Assembly: GCA_023105745.1 (NCBI GenBank) | Contig: JALGQZ010000018.1 | Span: 13,758,273 to 13,822,272 of the forward strand | DNA length: 64,000 nt | Origin: Austropuccinia psidii | Lineage: Eukaryota; Basidiomycota; Pucciniomycetes; Pucciniales; Sphaerophragmiaceae | Direction of reading: 5' to 3' | Shown: piece after piece, positions 47,258 through 60,549 of the stretch | Layout of the letters: every line of letters starts with the position of its first letter | Position numbering within the stretch: position 1 is the first letter of the stretch | Translations under genes and position numbers: made by a program | Notes under the pieces: generated by a model | What the model saw: the letters and a program-made list of their open reading frames with translations, nothing else | What the model was told of the DNA's origin: nothing | The model's database searches: none

Positions 47258-48643
47258 TGTCAGGCTAATTGTATGAGAAAGTAATAATAAAGACATTTAC
47301 AGCTTTAAATATGAATGTGACGTGGATAATCATCAAAAATGATTTAATAATAGTATTCAGAGATTTACTATTGGGGAATAGTGGTGGTGAGCACTGTTGA
47401 AAGCCCTGAATGAAGTTTTATCAATTGATTTATTATAGAAAAAAACTGAAGAAAGTAATATTATGGTTATACCTGATTATTTTCCAATAGTATAGATGTT
47501 GGTAAAAATTTGTAATCTTCAGGAATTCAAGAGCAGGATGGGAATTCCTCTTTTGGGTATAAAATGTCTGTTTTTGTCCTGAAATGGGGTGAAAGGACCA
47601 TCAATACTTTCCACATAGAGGAAGTGAATATTTTTCTATTTAAAATGACAGGCTTGTGACTATTTCACACCCTGTATATCCTGCATTGGGCTCAGATGTG
47701 GTTTTCAAACCACATCTGGGCAGCTTTCACCAATACAGGGTGAAAAATTTTGTTTGGGGACGGCATAGCCTTCTTCTGAGATGTATGACATATAGAATGA
47801 TGTACAGAACCTGCATGGGGACCCCATACATTCAAAAATATTATTGAAGGATGAAAAGGCTCCTTCATATTTAAGGATATTGGGATGTATCCCACACACA
47901 GTAAAGGTGTATTGGGCCAACTGTGGGATTTGAACCTTAAAACTGCCATAGCTTGGTCAGTTTTCAAGAAAATGAGCTCAATTTTGGTTCATTCTATAGA
48001 AATGGATGAGATCCACAAAAATGTACTTCATTTTGTATGTGCAATATTCGTTATGAAAATGTTATGCCACTTTTAATTTCCATTGCTCAGAAATGGATTT
48101 TTCTTAAATCCTGTGGGGAGTTTTTTTGCTCCATAACTTCTGTTCCAGATGATTTAAGAGGGAGTTAATGGCCCCATTAGATATTGCTGATTTTTCTCTT
48201 CCAAAAATAACCTCACTTTGGGTATCTCACAGTAAAACTGTAGGAGCTAGATGAGAGGTAAATATTATCTTCTCCCTTATTTGGCTTTGTTTTGGCCATA
48301 GCTTGTATATTTTTGGTGCTATCTTGATTTGAATAGTCAAATTGGATATTCCTCATTGATTTTGAACACAAATTTGATGGGTTTCTGTCTCTTTCTAGAC
48401 CTTAGATGAGAGGTGAGACTTAAGGTTTATGCTCAGTTCTTGATTTGAGCAGGGATAAATTTGCTATTTTTTTTATAGAAATGAGGTTCATATATTTGGA
48501 AAGGGAAGGTTTTTCTCTTTATTTAAATACCATTCACAAGCTATTTTGGCTGAGTTCCATTTTTGGTGGTATTTTGCTCTACCATTGTTTTATGGTATTC
48601 TGGCTGACATGCTTGTGCTCTGGGTTTTAGTCACAGGCTGATA
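47258..48643 (-). repeat. 5' LTR of C1
   Basis: 1386 bp; on the minus strand it starts TATCAGCCTGTGAC at 48643 and ends AGCCTGACA at 47258. Holds the family C palindrome at 47693-47718. Confidence 0.8.
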
Positions 48644-51600
48644 GTTTCAATATTGTTTATTTGTAAAATAAGAGTTTATTATTGAATTATTTTTGGGATA
48701 ATCAAAAAAAGAAAGAAAGAATTGAAAACTTTGAAATTGGGAAAATGTGGGGGGAAGAAGGTAACACTCAATAGTGGCCTTGTACTATGGTTTTCAGGAG
48801 CCCACAATCTTTAAGAGGTGCATACTGCCACAGACACTACTAGTGGTAAAGGATACTCAACCTTATTCCCACTCAAACTCACCAAAAAGGAAAATTTCTA
48901 CTGCTTATGAGCATCCAGCTTCAGAAATATTCTTTTCAAATACTCATACAGTTTGGATTCACCAAGTAGAGACTTGAATTCCTTGTACAGGATGGATGAA
49001 CCAATCTGAAACTGTATAATTACCCAGCCTCACCAGACCTGCTTCACAGACCCTGTGCATCAATGAAGGGCCTTTAATTCTCAAATCAATAATTCTTCAT
49101 AAGAACTTCACTTATTGGACTGGTGATGGTGGATTCTCACATATACTGGCCCCAATTCTTCCCTCTGGGGACTTTTACCCAGTGAATCAATATATCTGAG
49201 TTATTATCAATAATATTTTATTCTTACTCTTGGAATATCTTATTTTTGATTATTAAGTTAGTCTTAGCCTTCCTTCACTTGTTCAGTGAAGTTTTGGTTT
49301 CCATATCCTAATTAACCATTTTATTCTTTCTGAAAGGTTGAAAAAGTGGACTTGGACTTGTTTGTGGTTGGTTCTGTTACTTTTTTTCATTGATTATTCA
49401 CAATGAGAAAGATTTCTAAACCTGAGAGAAGATTTTGCATCTGAGAAGTGGCTGATACTCAGTACACTATCAGCTTGGACTCATTTTGGGAAGTATATGG
49501 AACCCAGAATATTGATATTTGTTTCTATTACAAAATATTCCAAGCCACTGGAATATTGCAAATTTTTCATGATTTCTTCAGTTTCTCTATTTATTGATGA
49601 AGAAAAATCTGGTTTATTTTCATTTTAATGAAACACTGAAGTTGAAAAATCATTCCAATTAAAATTATAATTCTATCAAAGCTCATTTTTCATTAAATTC
49701 TTGGCCTACAGCTATATTTGGTTTTGAGAATTCATTTTCACCTTTTAAAGTCCCCAGAAGCAGAAAAGGTGCTTTGAAATAAATGAAAATTACAATTCAC
49801 TTTATCATTATATATTTTTATTATACACTGAATCTTAAGATTGATAAGCTCAAATAAATCCTCACAAGAGTATTTTGGGCCAATCCCATGTGTTTGATAA
49901 CATATCCATTAGATTTTTACTCTTAAAAGTATTTATTTGGTTTGAAAATTTGAAAAAAAATCTAAATTTTGGTGAAAAATTCAGTTCACAAATATATCCT
50001 TTGAAAAGAGCTATCCCTTTGTTCTTTTATTAATTCTCTTATTTGAATTCTTTCTGAAAAGCATTGTAGAAAAAATATAAAATTTCCCACTGTAGAAAAA
50101 CCTTTTTATTGATTTGATCATTGGCATCATATTTTTTCATTATTATTGTATTTTATTTCTCCATTTTTCTGCATTTTATATTCTTAATAATTTAATTTTT
50201 GTGTATTTTTAAAGAACCGCAGTCAAGGGCTCTGTTAATAATTGTACTGTAAAAGTACCTATACAAAGTTTTACCCTAAAAGGCTGTAAAGACCTTGATT
50301 ATGTAATAAAGTCAACAATCGTTAGCTTTTCTGCAGTGAAAAGCTGTATAGAGCCTTGTCCCCTCATTTTTTTCAAAAAAATGTCCATAAATAATGTAAA
50401 AAAATGAAGACCAAACTTATACCAATATTCTACAATGACCAAAGAATAACTTAGCTGAAAATTGATGATTCCACCAAAAGAGGCTTCCATTATTTTCATC
50501 TACAATTTAGAGGAAACTCAAAAGGAATTCAAAATACAGAAAAATATATTATTAATGAATATGAAATAAATAAAATGATCAATAAAAATCACAAAAAACA
50601 TTTCCTTTTCTTCTTGAATCAATGTTTTATTTTTTTGATTAATTTTTTCTGTTCTTTTATTTGAATTTTTCTCAAGAGAAAATAATTGTTCAAGAAGCTT
50701 CTTCATATATTTTATGATTTCTTCTCAAGAAGATCTCACAAAAATCTACATATTATGAAAGGAAAACACTTTGGACTATTGATGAAATAAATTATTAAAG
50801 TACTTACTTATCCCTAAAAATGAGAGATACAATATAATATTGTATTCAAATCAGAAAGTAAAAAAGAATCGGAATATGAACTTCTCCTTCCAAGAAATCT
50901 TGGAATTGAGATTCAAATAAAAAATGGTTTTATTTAATTGAATTCTAGTGAAATAAAGTTGAAATAGATCTTGATAGATTTTCTTTTTATTTCTAACGTT
51001 TCTCACTAGTATCGTTCTTTTCACAAATAATATAGCCAGGATTTAGCTATTCTTTCATCAAATAAGCGAAAAAATTCTTCTTTTGAATAAATTATATTTC
51101 AATTCTATCAAAAGATATTTCAATGGTGGGATAAAGAATCTTTTGAAAGGAATATATTAATGAATTTGAATATAACTTATAGAATTATTTGAATAAATAC
51201 TTATGTGGATGACTAGTTAGGATAGCTACAAGTTTGATAAGTTATTTAGATGTTTCAGAGAACTTAACATGATATTTCTATGAATCTAAGTTTTAATCGT
51301 TCCAAGAGTCCTTCCAAATATTTTCCAGAAATATTCTATTGAATCCTTTCAAAAAATCTGGTTTAAATTCATAATTTCACTTGTCTTTTTTAGAATTGAT
51401 ACCAAATATATGTAAGTTCAATTTTTGTATATTTCATCTTGGAAAGGTCTCATGAATATTCAGAGATATATTAATAATTAACAATTTATATGTAGAAAAT
51501 TGTTCTCATTTAATTTGGTATCAGCTGTTATTACAAGCTGATAGTATCTTTCAGCCTCAGGAAACTGAATTTTTTCTTGATACATTGGCTGTAATTGATA

Positions 51601-54600
51601 GACCTTAAGAGGATGCTTAATTTATTTCATTTTTAGGCTTGAAGAATCTTTAAAAAGTGAATTTGGTGAATCATATTTCTTATTACACTTTATTAAAATT
51701 GGTAGCCTTTTCTCATTAAAATTTGATATTTATTTTGACTTGAGCTGTTTATTTATATCAATAATTATTATTTACATTGGCTTAACCATTTTTTTGAGTA
51801 AATATTTGTGGTTCATAAATTCTTGAATCCTTCTTATAATTCCTGTAAGCCATTTATATTCCTCATTACTAATTATTTATTAATAATTATAGCTATTTTT
51901 AGAATATTGAAATTCACGACACATAAATAAATTTAAAGTTCTATTGATTTAAAAATAAAAAGATCTCAAAATTTCTTGTATCAATCAAAACGTATGTCAC
52001 AGAATTAGTAACCCCAAAATAATGAAGAAAAGGAGTTATATAATGTGAAAAATATAATAAAAATATAAATGATTAAAAAAGGTGTTTCAAGTAATAATAT
52101 TATAATTAGGAAATAATTCATGTAAATTAAGCCACAAAATATTAAGGAATTTTAATAGAAATATTTTAAGAATCACAAGACTATACTTTAAATAGCTTAT
52201 TATATCATGTTAAATTCTTATTTAGGGGATCTGAAAATTTTCTTGCAAAAGATTTTCCCTCAAATTATATAGATGGTATGTAAAGGCTTCAAGTTGGCAG
52301 TTTAGTTTTATTTCAGTGGAATGCATACTTGAAGTTATATATATACTACTCCTTCTTAAGAAATAATTCCTTTGTGTAAATGTAAAAAGCCTTATATATT
52401 ACCGATTGTAATGGTAATTTCAGATTCTATTATCCAGGAATTGGATTTTTCAAATGAAATATTATACCCAAAATATGGATTGTTATTTGAATAAAATACC
52501 CTTATTGATTAAAAAAAGAGCATGTGTTTCTGTTTCCAATCTTATGACTCATTTATTTAATTTACCAAATCTCCTATTGAGAGTTTGGTAGCCTAAAAGT
52601 CTTTTGATGTGTATTTAATATAAACTTCCTTTTATTTTGTTTTTATCTTCAATTCATAAGTTCAATTTAACAAGGAAGAATTTATCCAAGCTTCTTGAAT
52701 ACTATTTCTCTTATCAGAGACAAGAAATGGGATAAATATTTTTTCTATTTTTATGATATCTTTTGTTGGATAAAAAATCTCAATTGAATTTTCTTTGTTT
52801 CATAAAGCCTTTATAGATGTTTAGCTAGATTAATTGATGAATAATTTCCTATATCCCAATAAAGTTCCTTTCAAAAGAAGGGATTGAAATATTGGCTTAT
52901 TCAATTAGCTTTGCAATGTATGTGGAATGGAGAGATAATATGTGCTCAAATCTCGTTATGTCCATGAAGATCTATAAATCAGAAATAAAAAGATTGAATT
53001 TCTTATTTTTTGAATGATTTGAGCTTTTAGAAAATTTAAGTTACATCTTTTCCAAAATAAAACTTGTTTTATCATATATTTTTGACTTATTCAGCTTTGA
53101 AAATAGTTAAAAACAATCATATCAAAAAGTTGAATTGAAAATGAGTGTCTTGAATATGTGGCTTGAGATTCTTTCAAAAATTCTATTTTTTGATTTGATT
53201 TCAATCCTATCTTCTAATCTGTATACAGCCTATCTCCCATTTCAGTTTCCAAATGCAACACCTGCTATTAGGTGTTGCCATTTTATCATAGTTATTTTTG
53301 CATGTTATTTAAGCTTAATTTCATATTTGGTTTTTATTAGTAATCTTACTCATTTCTTACACTTTTTAAGTGTCATTCTCATTTCTTCTGAGCACTCTGA
53401 AGGTGGGCCCAATCCACTTGGTGTCAGGCACTCTTTACTTAAAAGAGCCCATGTGAAACCTGGATTTTCCCATGGTATTTAAATTACAAATTACATGTGA
53501 ATTTAAGGTGGTATCTAATAGCTCCGAACCCCTCTATTATCAATCTCTAAATCATTACATGAGCTTAGTACCTAAATATTATGTATTGAGTTCTTCTCCT
53601 TGATAATAATTCATTTTCATAATGAAATGTCAGAAATGGATAAATGAATTATCAAAATTCGAATTGAATCAATCTTTTTTTGAAAATAATTGATATCATA
53701 GTAAATTTGAAAAGAGAAGTTACTTAACATTTTAGGATTTTCTAAGAACCAGTACTTCAAATTACTTTTTTGTAAAAAAATGATTTTAAGAAATAATTTA
53801 TTTGAATTTGTTTAGTTTATTATTATTTTACATTTCAAAAAAGCTTAATTCCAGAAATAAATCAATTTCAAAAATTTATTTAATCATTAATAAAAAAATA
53901 AATAAGAAAAATTAATTCTCAAATCAGCTCCACCAAAAAAAAAATAATTTTATATTAGAATTTCTAAATTTCCAAATTTAAAGAATTGATATAAAATTTC
54001 CAAATTTTTTCAATAAAAAATACAGTTTTTTCCTTTTTTTTCATGAATTAATTTAATAATTTCAAAATATTGAATAGGAGAATTTACTATTGTAATTTCT
54101 GCTTATTTTTTTACTGAACTTTTTTTAACTATAGTATTTATAGTATATATAATATAATATAAATTTTTATATCCTCAATTCATTACTCATAGTCAGAAAG
54201 GTAATATTTGAACTAATAATCTAGTTTCTGGTTAAATCTATTCAATATTTAAAATTAAATTTGAATTGGTTCTTTCTTGAGCTTAAGTAATCAGATCAAA
54301 AACTTATTTATTCATTTTTTATTGAAATTTTTAATTTTTAAAAAAAAAATTAATCAAAGAATTTTTGATTTTTTCTCAGTAAAATACTTCTTAAATCAAG
54401 AAAAAAAGAGAAATTTTTTCTTTTTTTTTTCCTAAAAACCAAAATCATTACTACAATTTTAATGAAAATTTATTTATAAATATAGAATTTCTTTTGATTA
54501 TTTCTATATACTGCTCAACTTATTCAGGTATACTATTAGGGATATTCTTTTAGCTCATTTAAAGCACTATTAAGAATTTCCCTGTTTGAAAAATAATAGT

Positions 54601-57297
54601 AAGAAAAGTGTAAATATTTCCAACTTTGATCTAAGTATTTTCTGAAAAATGAAACTTGTGGTTTCAAATGAATCTGTAATTTTCTATTCCATTTAAAAAG
54701 GAAACAAGAATTAAAGGTTTTATAATTTTTATCATTAATTATTTTTAAAAATTTATATCAGTATTTATTTTTGAAAATATAAAATTATTATTTATTAGAT
54801 AAATTATTTAAACTTCATTTAAGATAGAAAAAACCAATTTAAGGGTAGTAAATTATAGCATAAATTATATTAAATAAGTCTAATACCAAAATTATCAATA
54901 ATTAAAAGTATCTCTTTAGATAAAAAAGAAATCAAGATATTGAAAAGGAGGAATTATAATAAAATCAAGTCTTTCAGATAATTAAGCTTCCAAATATGTT
55001 ATTTAAAATTATAACTAAAACTGAATCAATAGATATGATTATCTTGTGATATTAATGATATGAACTCCTAAAATATTTAAATAAAGGTGTGAAAATTGAA
55101 TTTTCAATTTGAAAATGAAAAATACCAGTTTTTCAAGATATTTTTTTTCTTATTTTTTTTTTGTATCTATTTAAAATTTCCTCATATTAGATGTCTAATA
55201 TTCCCAGGATTTTATAATGAAAAGTCTATTTTCATTTTTAAGTCCATTTGAATTATTTTAAAGCTTAAAATTGATTCTTTCAATTCTTGTAAAATAATAT
55301 TTTTTATATAAAATTGAAAGTGATATTTTTAAGAATATTAATTCTTAAATTACTTTAAATAATTAATATTATTATTAATCACAAAATAAATTTAAAATAA
55401 AATGATCAGCTTTATATCTGAATATGTTTCTTTTAGATAATATATATTCTTCTTGAAAGCTAATTATATTTGATGTGTTCATTTCTATTAAAGAGAATAA
55501 GTAAGAGAATAAATTATGGAAGATATTTGGAGAAGAAACATTTAGCTTAAATATCACAGTGTGAATGATAATATATTTATGAGATCTGTTTAGTATTCAC
55601 ATTGAATATTCCATCTGAACTCCTAAAAATAAATTATTTGATAATTTATCATAATAAAACAGCTTCACTTTGAAAGATATTCAGGATTAGAAGTGAAACA
55701 TTTTCCAAAACAAGACCAGTCTCTAGGTTCTCAAAGAGTATTTATGAATGTATATTTAAAATACCAGGTATGAAAAATTCTAATAAACTAAATTTTTCTC
55801 AACATTATAATTTAGCTTAATAAGTAATTTTGCTAAATATATGATGTAAGAAAGAAAATGTTGATGATTAAAGTTTCTTTGTTTTTAATTGTTTTTTCAT
55901 CATAATTTCACAGAATTGAATTCTAAAAAAAGAATAAAGTAAAATAATATCTCTTCCCTTTGATTTTTCTTATTTTATTAATTAAATCTTTCAAATTAAA
56001 TAGATGTTTAATTAAAGAGGAAATTATTAGTTTTGAATTTTTTATTTTTTTTGTTGATGAAACATTGATCTACTAGCTCCATCAGTAGAGATTTTTAATG
56101 AGTTCTTTTATTAAATTATAATATAAGAATTCTGAAATAACTATACTGATGAATTGTTTTTGAGAGTAAAGGTGCCAAAGATCTTGAGTTAAATACAAGA
56201 CTCTACCACAGAAGATCTCCAGTTGACCTTTATTTTATTCATGAGAATATAAAGTTCAATCACAAATTCAATTTGATAAATTTAGAAATTGTGAAAAATC
56301 TTAATTCAATACACACACTGTGAAATTAAATGGTAAAATTTGGTACTTTTTCCTCTTATTTCTTGGATATTCCTTTGGAAGAAGTGTTCTTTTTATATCC
56401 TTTGGTAAAAAAAATATACCATTCACACATGCCAATAGGTTGAATCAAGATTGCTTTTTGTAGTAAGATACTGAAAAAAAAAGGAAACTGGGTAAATTAT
56501 TGAAGTCTCATGAAAACAAGAATTTGTATAAATAGAAGACAATCTGGACATGAAAGCTTCACAAATAAGAATCCAATATAGTAATAAATTAAGAGTAAAG
56601 TAGTCTCTTTGTCTTACCAAATAATTTCTTTCTACTTTTGGAATATTTAAATATTATATTTTTATTCCAGGAATACATGGTTGTTTTGATATGCTTTATT
56701 CTCTTTTTGTCTTAAATCTTCAACAGGACAATCTTATATGCGTTTTCAATTTTTTCTCTAACTAAAATAATCCAAAGGAAATTTTTTCAATTTTATCTTT
56801 ATGAGGTTTCTTTTTATTTTGATTTTCTCAATAATAAAAAATAAAAAAAGGCAAAGATGTACTTATTTAGCTATTAGATCCATTAAATATTCCTTACCTA
56901 GTTTTTCTATGGACTTGATAATAATGAAACTAATCAGGGATCTGTGATTAAACTTTATATTATTATTTAAAATACTTTTACCCAATAGATCAGAAAAGAT
57001 TTAGATTCAAGTTCCAATAAGCTTAGAAGATCACTTACTTAAAAAAAGCTTTTGTTATCAAAATTTATTCACTTTTATTTTCTTGTTAATTATATTTTTT
57101 TATTTTCAAATCAATAAAATGTAATAGTATCAATTTCTTAAGTTTTTTCAATATTAAATTCAATAATTATTCATAAAAAAATCTTTCAAACTATTTTAAC
57201 TATTTAGTTTGTACTCATTTATTGTTGAGCTCAAATTTGAAACCTGAAGTCTATGATAATAATGTAACTTTTTTGTAATCAATTTTGAAGCCAACAC
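48644..57297. other. AT-rich stretch without supportable genes
   Basis: About 8.65 kb of very AT-rich sequence. No LTR ends, zinc knuckle, RT, integrase, rRNA or tRNA pattern was found. Open frames of 60-115 codons have the composition expected of AT-rich noise. Two less AT-rich patches (about 48740-49200 and 53370-53470) may be old gene or transposon remnants. Local inverted repeats: 50324-50345, 51519-51543 and 53255-53278. Confidence 0.6.
53255..53278. other. GC-rich 9-bp stem hairpin
   Basis: GCAACACCT, loop GCTATT, AGGTGTTGC: perfect stem, extended by AAAT/ATTT with one bulge. Stands out from the AT-rich surroundings. Possible end of a foldback element or a structured RNA; unproven. Confidence 0.35.
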
Positions 57298-59226
57298 AGT
57301 GAGCCTTTATGTATATTTTACATACCCAAATAGGCCACAATTCATATTAAAACAATTTCTGAACTATGAATAACCCATAAGTCATGCATATATTTAAAAT
57401 TAATCATTTTTTATTATAAAAAATATGAATAACCTTCTTTTGAGTAATTACATCCATGGATTTGAGGCCATATTTTGATTCTACACAAAAATTAACATAG
57501 GCTAACTACATAAAGTAAATAATCTTAAATTAACTCTATAAGGTGGTAATATGGAAAATAATTTAATACCAAATTGTCAATATCACATAAAAGAATTTTG
57601 AAAAGTTTTGTTTTTCTTAATTTCATGCCAAAATAATTTGAATGTGAGAATTCTCATGTTACATAGACAATAAAAATAGTTTTATGAATTTTTGTGGCAC
57701 TTAATAAAACTTAATATTTACATACATATTTGATACACCCACAGTGGGTATCATTCTTGAAGCCTGAATTACTATTTTTGATGTGAAAATAGCTAAGGGT
57801 AACAAAAGGTATCAAAGAGAGCCAGGGTACCCAGCTTATGAGGCCTCTTGGAATGGATAGATCTTCTACTTGGTTCTATGTCTGATTATTAATAAATTAG
57901 TAAGATAAAAGCTTTTGGAAACTTGGTTACCAAGTTAATGTCCTATTAAATCATGAGAAAACAGAAAATAAGCTGCTATTTTGATTTAAAAAAGGAGGTA
58001 ATGAGAAACTATGACTCCTGTAACCATGTCAATTATTAATTATTTTTATTAATAAATTCTAAAAGATTAATTAAGACCCTTTTGGTATTAGTATTTATTG
58101 ATTCAGCTCATGGAAACCAGTTATTAATATGCTATTTTCTTTTCTATGTAGAAATAAGGTAAAGCTTTCAAAAATTAATTAAAAATACAATTCTTGATGA
58201 ATCTTTCTGAACCTTCCAAGACAAGTGAATAAAAAAATAATCCATATAGGAAAACAGAAATAACTATTAATTAATAATTAAAATTGAAAGTTTTACTTAT
58301 AGTCCATTTTTGATTAGTTCATGTGAAACACTAAATCTTCCAAAATTCACAGAAGACACAATCTGTGATTAAATTTCCAATAAAATTAACAAATTTGAGA
58401 AATTAATGTTTATTTTTAATTAAAAGAAGATTTCAAAGTTATTAATAATTTATTTATTAACCATAAATGGGTTAGTAGTCACACAAAATGACTTAATTAA
58501 GTAATTATTATAATCTCATGTTAAAACTGGTGATTTAATCAATAATCAAAGCTGATTAACTGGTTTTCAGTTTGCTCCATTAAATTCCTATGTGATCTGT
58601 TGTTAAATTAAAAGAGGCCTCCTATTTCTGTTTTTTTTTCAAATAATCTTATTATTAACCCATATCATTAGTACCAACAAGTAAGTATTAGTTAAATCTT
58701 TTCTTAAGTGTTTTAACTCTTTCAGAATCAATCAGAAAAACGAAAAATCAAAGAAATATACTATTTTCAATAGTTTTAGAATCTATATTGTTGTATTACT
58801 GATATAGATCTATTTGGATCTTTTAAATTCACAAATAATCTGTAAAAACATTCCAACAATTCTTTCCAAGGTATCATTGGATTATTAGTTAGTGTTTTCT
58901 CTTAATTTTTAAAGTCTTTCTTTAGTGTATAGCTTTCTTCAATAATTATCATTATGATTATTTTTGTAAAGGATAATTATAAATTAAAATACTTTTATAT
59001 TATTTCAATAAGAAGATTTATTATTAATACTTCTTGTAACTGATTCTAGTAGAAAATTACTGCTTACTAATAATCACTAGTAGTGTATAACAGTTAAAGG
59101 AAATAATGAAGTAATTAATCAATTATTTGTGGTTATAAAAAATTTATTTGTTATATTTCATAAGAATAGTCATAGTAATCTTTATTAATAGGAATATTAT
59201 CAAGAGTTTCATATACACATCTTAAC
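57298..59226 (+). repeat. Decayed family B solo LTR
   Basis: Starts AGTGAGCCTTTATG (first base changed) and follows the B1 LTR through to CACATCTTAAC. About 1.93 kb, with roughly a fifth of positions changed by eye. No internal region and no clear target duplication. Keeps the CAACAAGTAAGTATTAG donor motif at about 58676, but its ACGT inverted repeat is decayed. Confidence 0.8.
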
Positions 59227-59818
59227 CAGACTTTCAATTATTAATTAGAAATTGGAATTTTTTTTCATGGATTTTTGAATTATTATATTGATAATCCTAC
59301 TTTTGTTTTTCTTAATTTTTGGAGATGTATTTGCTTTAGTCTCAACAGTAAATCAGATTCCAGTTCAATCAGTGATTGAGGACCACACTTTTTGAAAGTA
59401 TAGAGTGGTTTCTGGGGTATAAAGATAACTTTACTATGTTTCAAGAGTATAAAAACTTATTTTGTCATTTTCAAGGAGGTATGACACCAAATTTGTGGCA
59501 GTAATGTTCAATATTAAAACCAGATAAGAAGGAAAATCATCAAAATTATAGGTTGAAGTATAACTTGAGGTATCATTCTTTGAGCTCAGACTCACCATAG
59601 TTATATCTAGTTAAAAAATTGCATAATATATTTTCAGAAGGAGGAAAAGATATTGAGCTGAATTAAGAAAAAAATTTATTAATACAATTCCACATCATTG
59701 GCTAATTGAACCCTCAACACCACTGGAGGCTTTAAGAATTGAAACACCCTTTATCAATTGTTTTATCTTTGTTTCTCGGGATTTTTATCTTATTCAAAAA
59801 AATGATCAATGAAATTAG
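59227..59818. other. Intergenic, nothing recognised
   Basis: About 590 bp between the solo LTR and the exon-like remnant. No convincing coding frame, repeat or RNA gene seen. Confidence 0.5.
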
Positions 59819-59933
59819 TTAACTTGACATAATACCAGAGTCCTGTAGTAAGTAGCAGGGGTTGAAACCCAGTTTTTTGTATGCCTGTTTGCCCATGAGA
59901 TGGGCAGCTTTGCCGCCAGGTATCCTAGTATGC
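59819..59933 (-). CDS. Possible terminal exon, unknown protein
   Basis: Minus strand. A good acceptor (TTTGTTTTTAG, with a TTAAT-type branch upstream) precedes 59933. The exon reads 37 codons to TAA at 59819-59821: HTRIPGGKAAHLMGKQAY, then KKLGFNPCYLLQDSGIMSS. Amino-acid composition and higher GC content differ from the flanking AT-rich DNA and look like a conserved basic C-terminus. No upstream exon could be assigned between 59940 and 60550. I do not recognise the protein. Could be the last exon of a host gene whose other exons are lost or are further right on this strand. Confidence 0.35.
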
Positions 59934-60141
59934 CTAAAAACAAAGGATATTAACATTAATTCAAACAAATCAACTAAAATAAAGACTCTGTAATTGTGAA
60001 TGCAAAAATTTTTTCTTGTAATCCCACACAAAAATGTATCTAGCATTTCGAAAAGAAAAACAGAAGCAAATGAATTGCAAGCTTTCGATTTTTCTACTCA
60101 AAACTCGAAATGAAAATCTTTTATGCATATTCAATATTCAA

Positions 60142-60480
60142 TTAGAGGCTCTGATACTCTGTCTCCGCCGTTGGAACGCTGCTTGCCTGTGAGAGTACTG
60201 ACTGCGACTTTGGGTTAAGAAACTTGTGCGGGGTCTCTCTACTTGGCTTGGTACTGGTAGCGCAGTCGTAGCCAATCTTGTTTGAGATGGTGTAGAGCAC
60301 CAAGAGAGTTCCATCTTCAGGTTCTCAGTCTAGGTTGGCGTTTGGCCACCGATAAGAGCCAAGAAAACTAATTTCATCGAGGCCATCTATCAGCGTTCTT
60401 AACGTTTGAAGTTGATAACTGACAGCCTAAGAATTACTTAACTGTTGCTTTGCAATTTGAAGGCACTCCCAAGTCTCCTT
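60142..60480 (-). pseudogene. Possible gene remnant, unknown protein
   Basis: Minus strand, one frame of 113 codons with TAG at 60427 and TGA at 60325. Segments read KETWECLQIAKQQLSNS, then TLIDGLDEISFLGSYRWPN, then EPEDGTLLVLYTISNKIGYD, ending ETEYQSL and TAA at 60142-60144. Codons are GC-richer than the surroundings. It lies head to head with the secreted-protein gene at 60550, leaving about 70 bp between. The reading is protein-like but the family is not recognised. The two stops mean either a pseudogene, missed introns, or chance. Confidence 0.3.
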
Positions 60481-60549
60481 TACTCCTCAAAATTTGATGC
60501 TTTCCCTCCCTGAGCTATTTTTTGAGTACCCTTTCATCGCCGTAAAATC

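Larger units (their letters stand above)
13406..48643 (-). mobile_element. Element C1 (family C), host of the nest
   Basis: Minus-strand gypsy element whose pieces lie at 48643-46403 (LTR, leader, ORF1 exon 1), 36954-35438 (rest of exon 1, mini-intron, ORF1 exon 2, gag) and 15507-13406 (gag to RT). The gaps are filled exactly by C2 (duplication TTACA) and A2 (ACCAG/ACAAG, one mismatch). Its RNase H, integrase and 3' LTR are not in the window. Confidence 0.8.

Noticed and set aside
48774..48977. 67-codon frame after the C1 LTR
   Set aside because: No recognisable domain and a non-ATG-supported start; may be an old remnant, but not supportable as a gene.
53135..53482. 115-codon frame with hydrophobic residues
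   Set aside because: Phe/Ile/Leu/Ser-rich composition is what AT-rich DNA gives by chance; no splice or start context or recognisable motif.
59840..59870. tRNA T-arm-like GGGTTGAAACCC
   Set aside because: No matching acceptor, D or anticodon arms; the minus-strand protein reading explains the stretch better.
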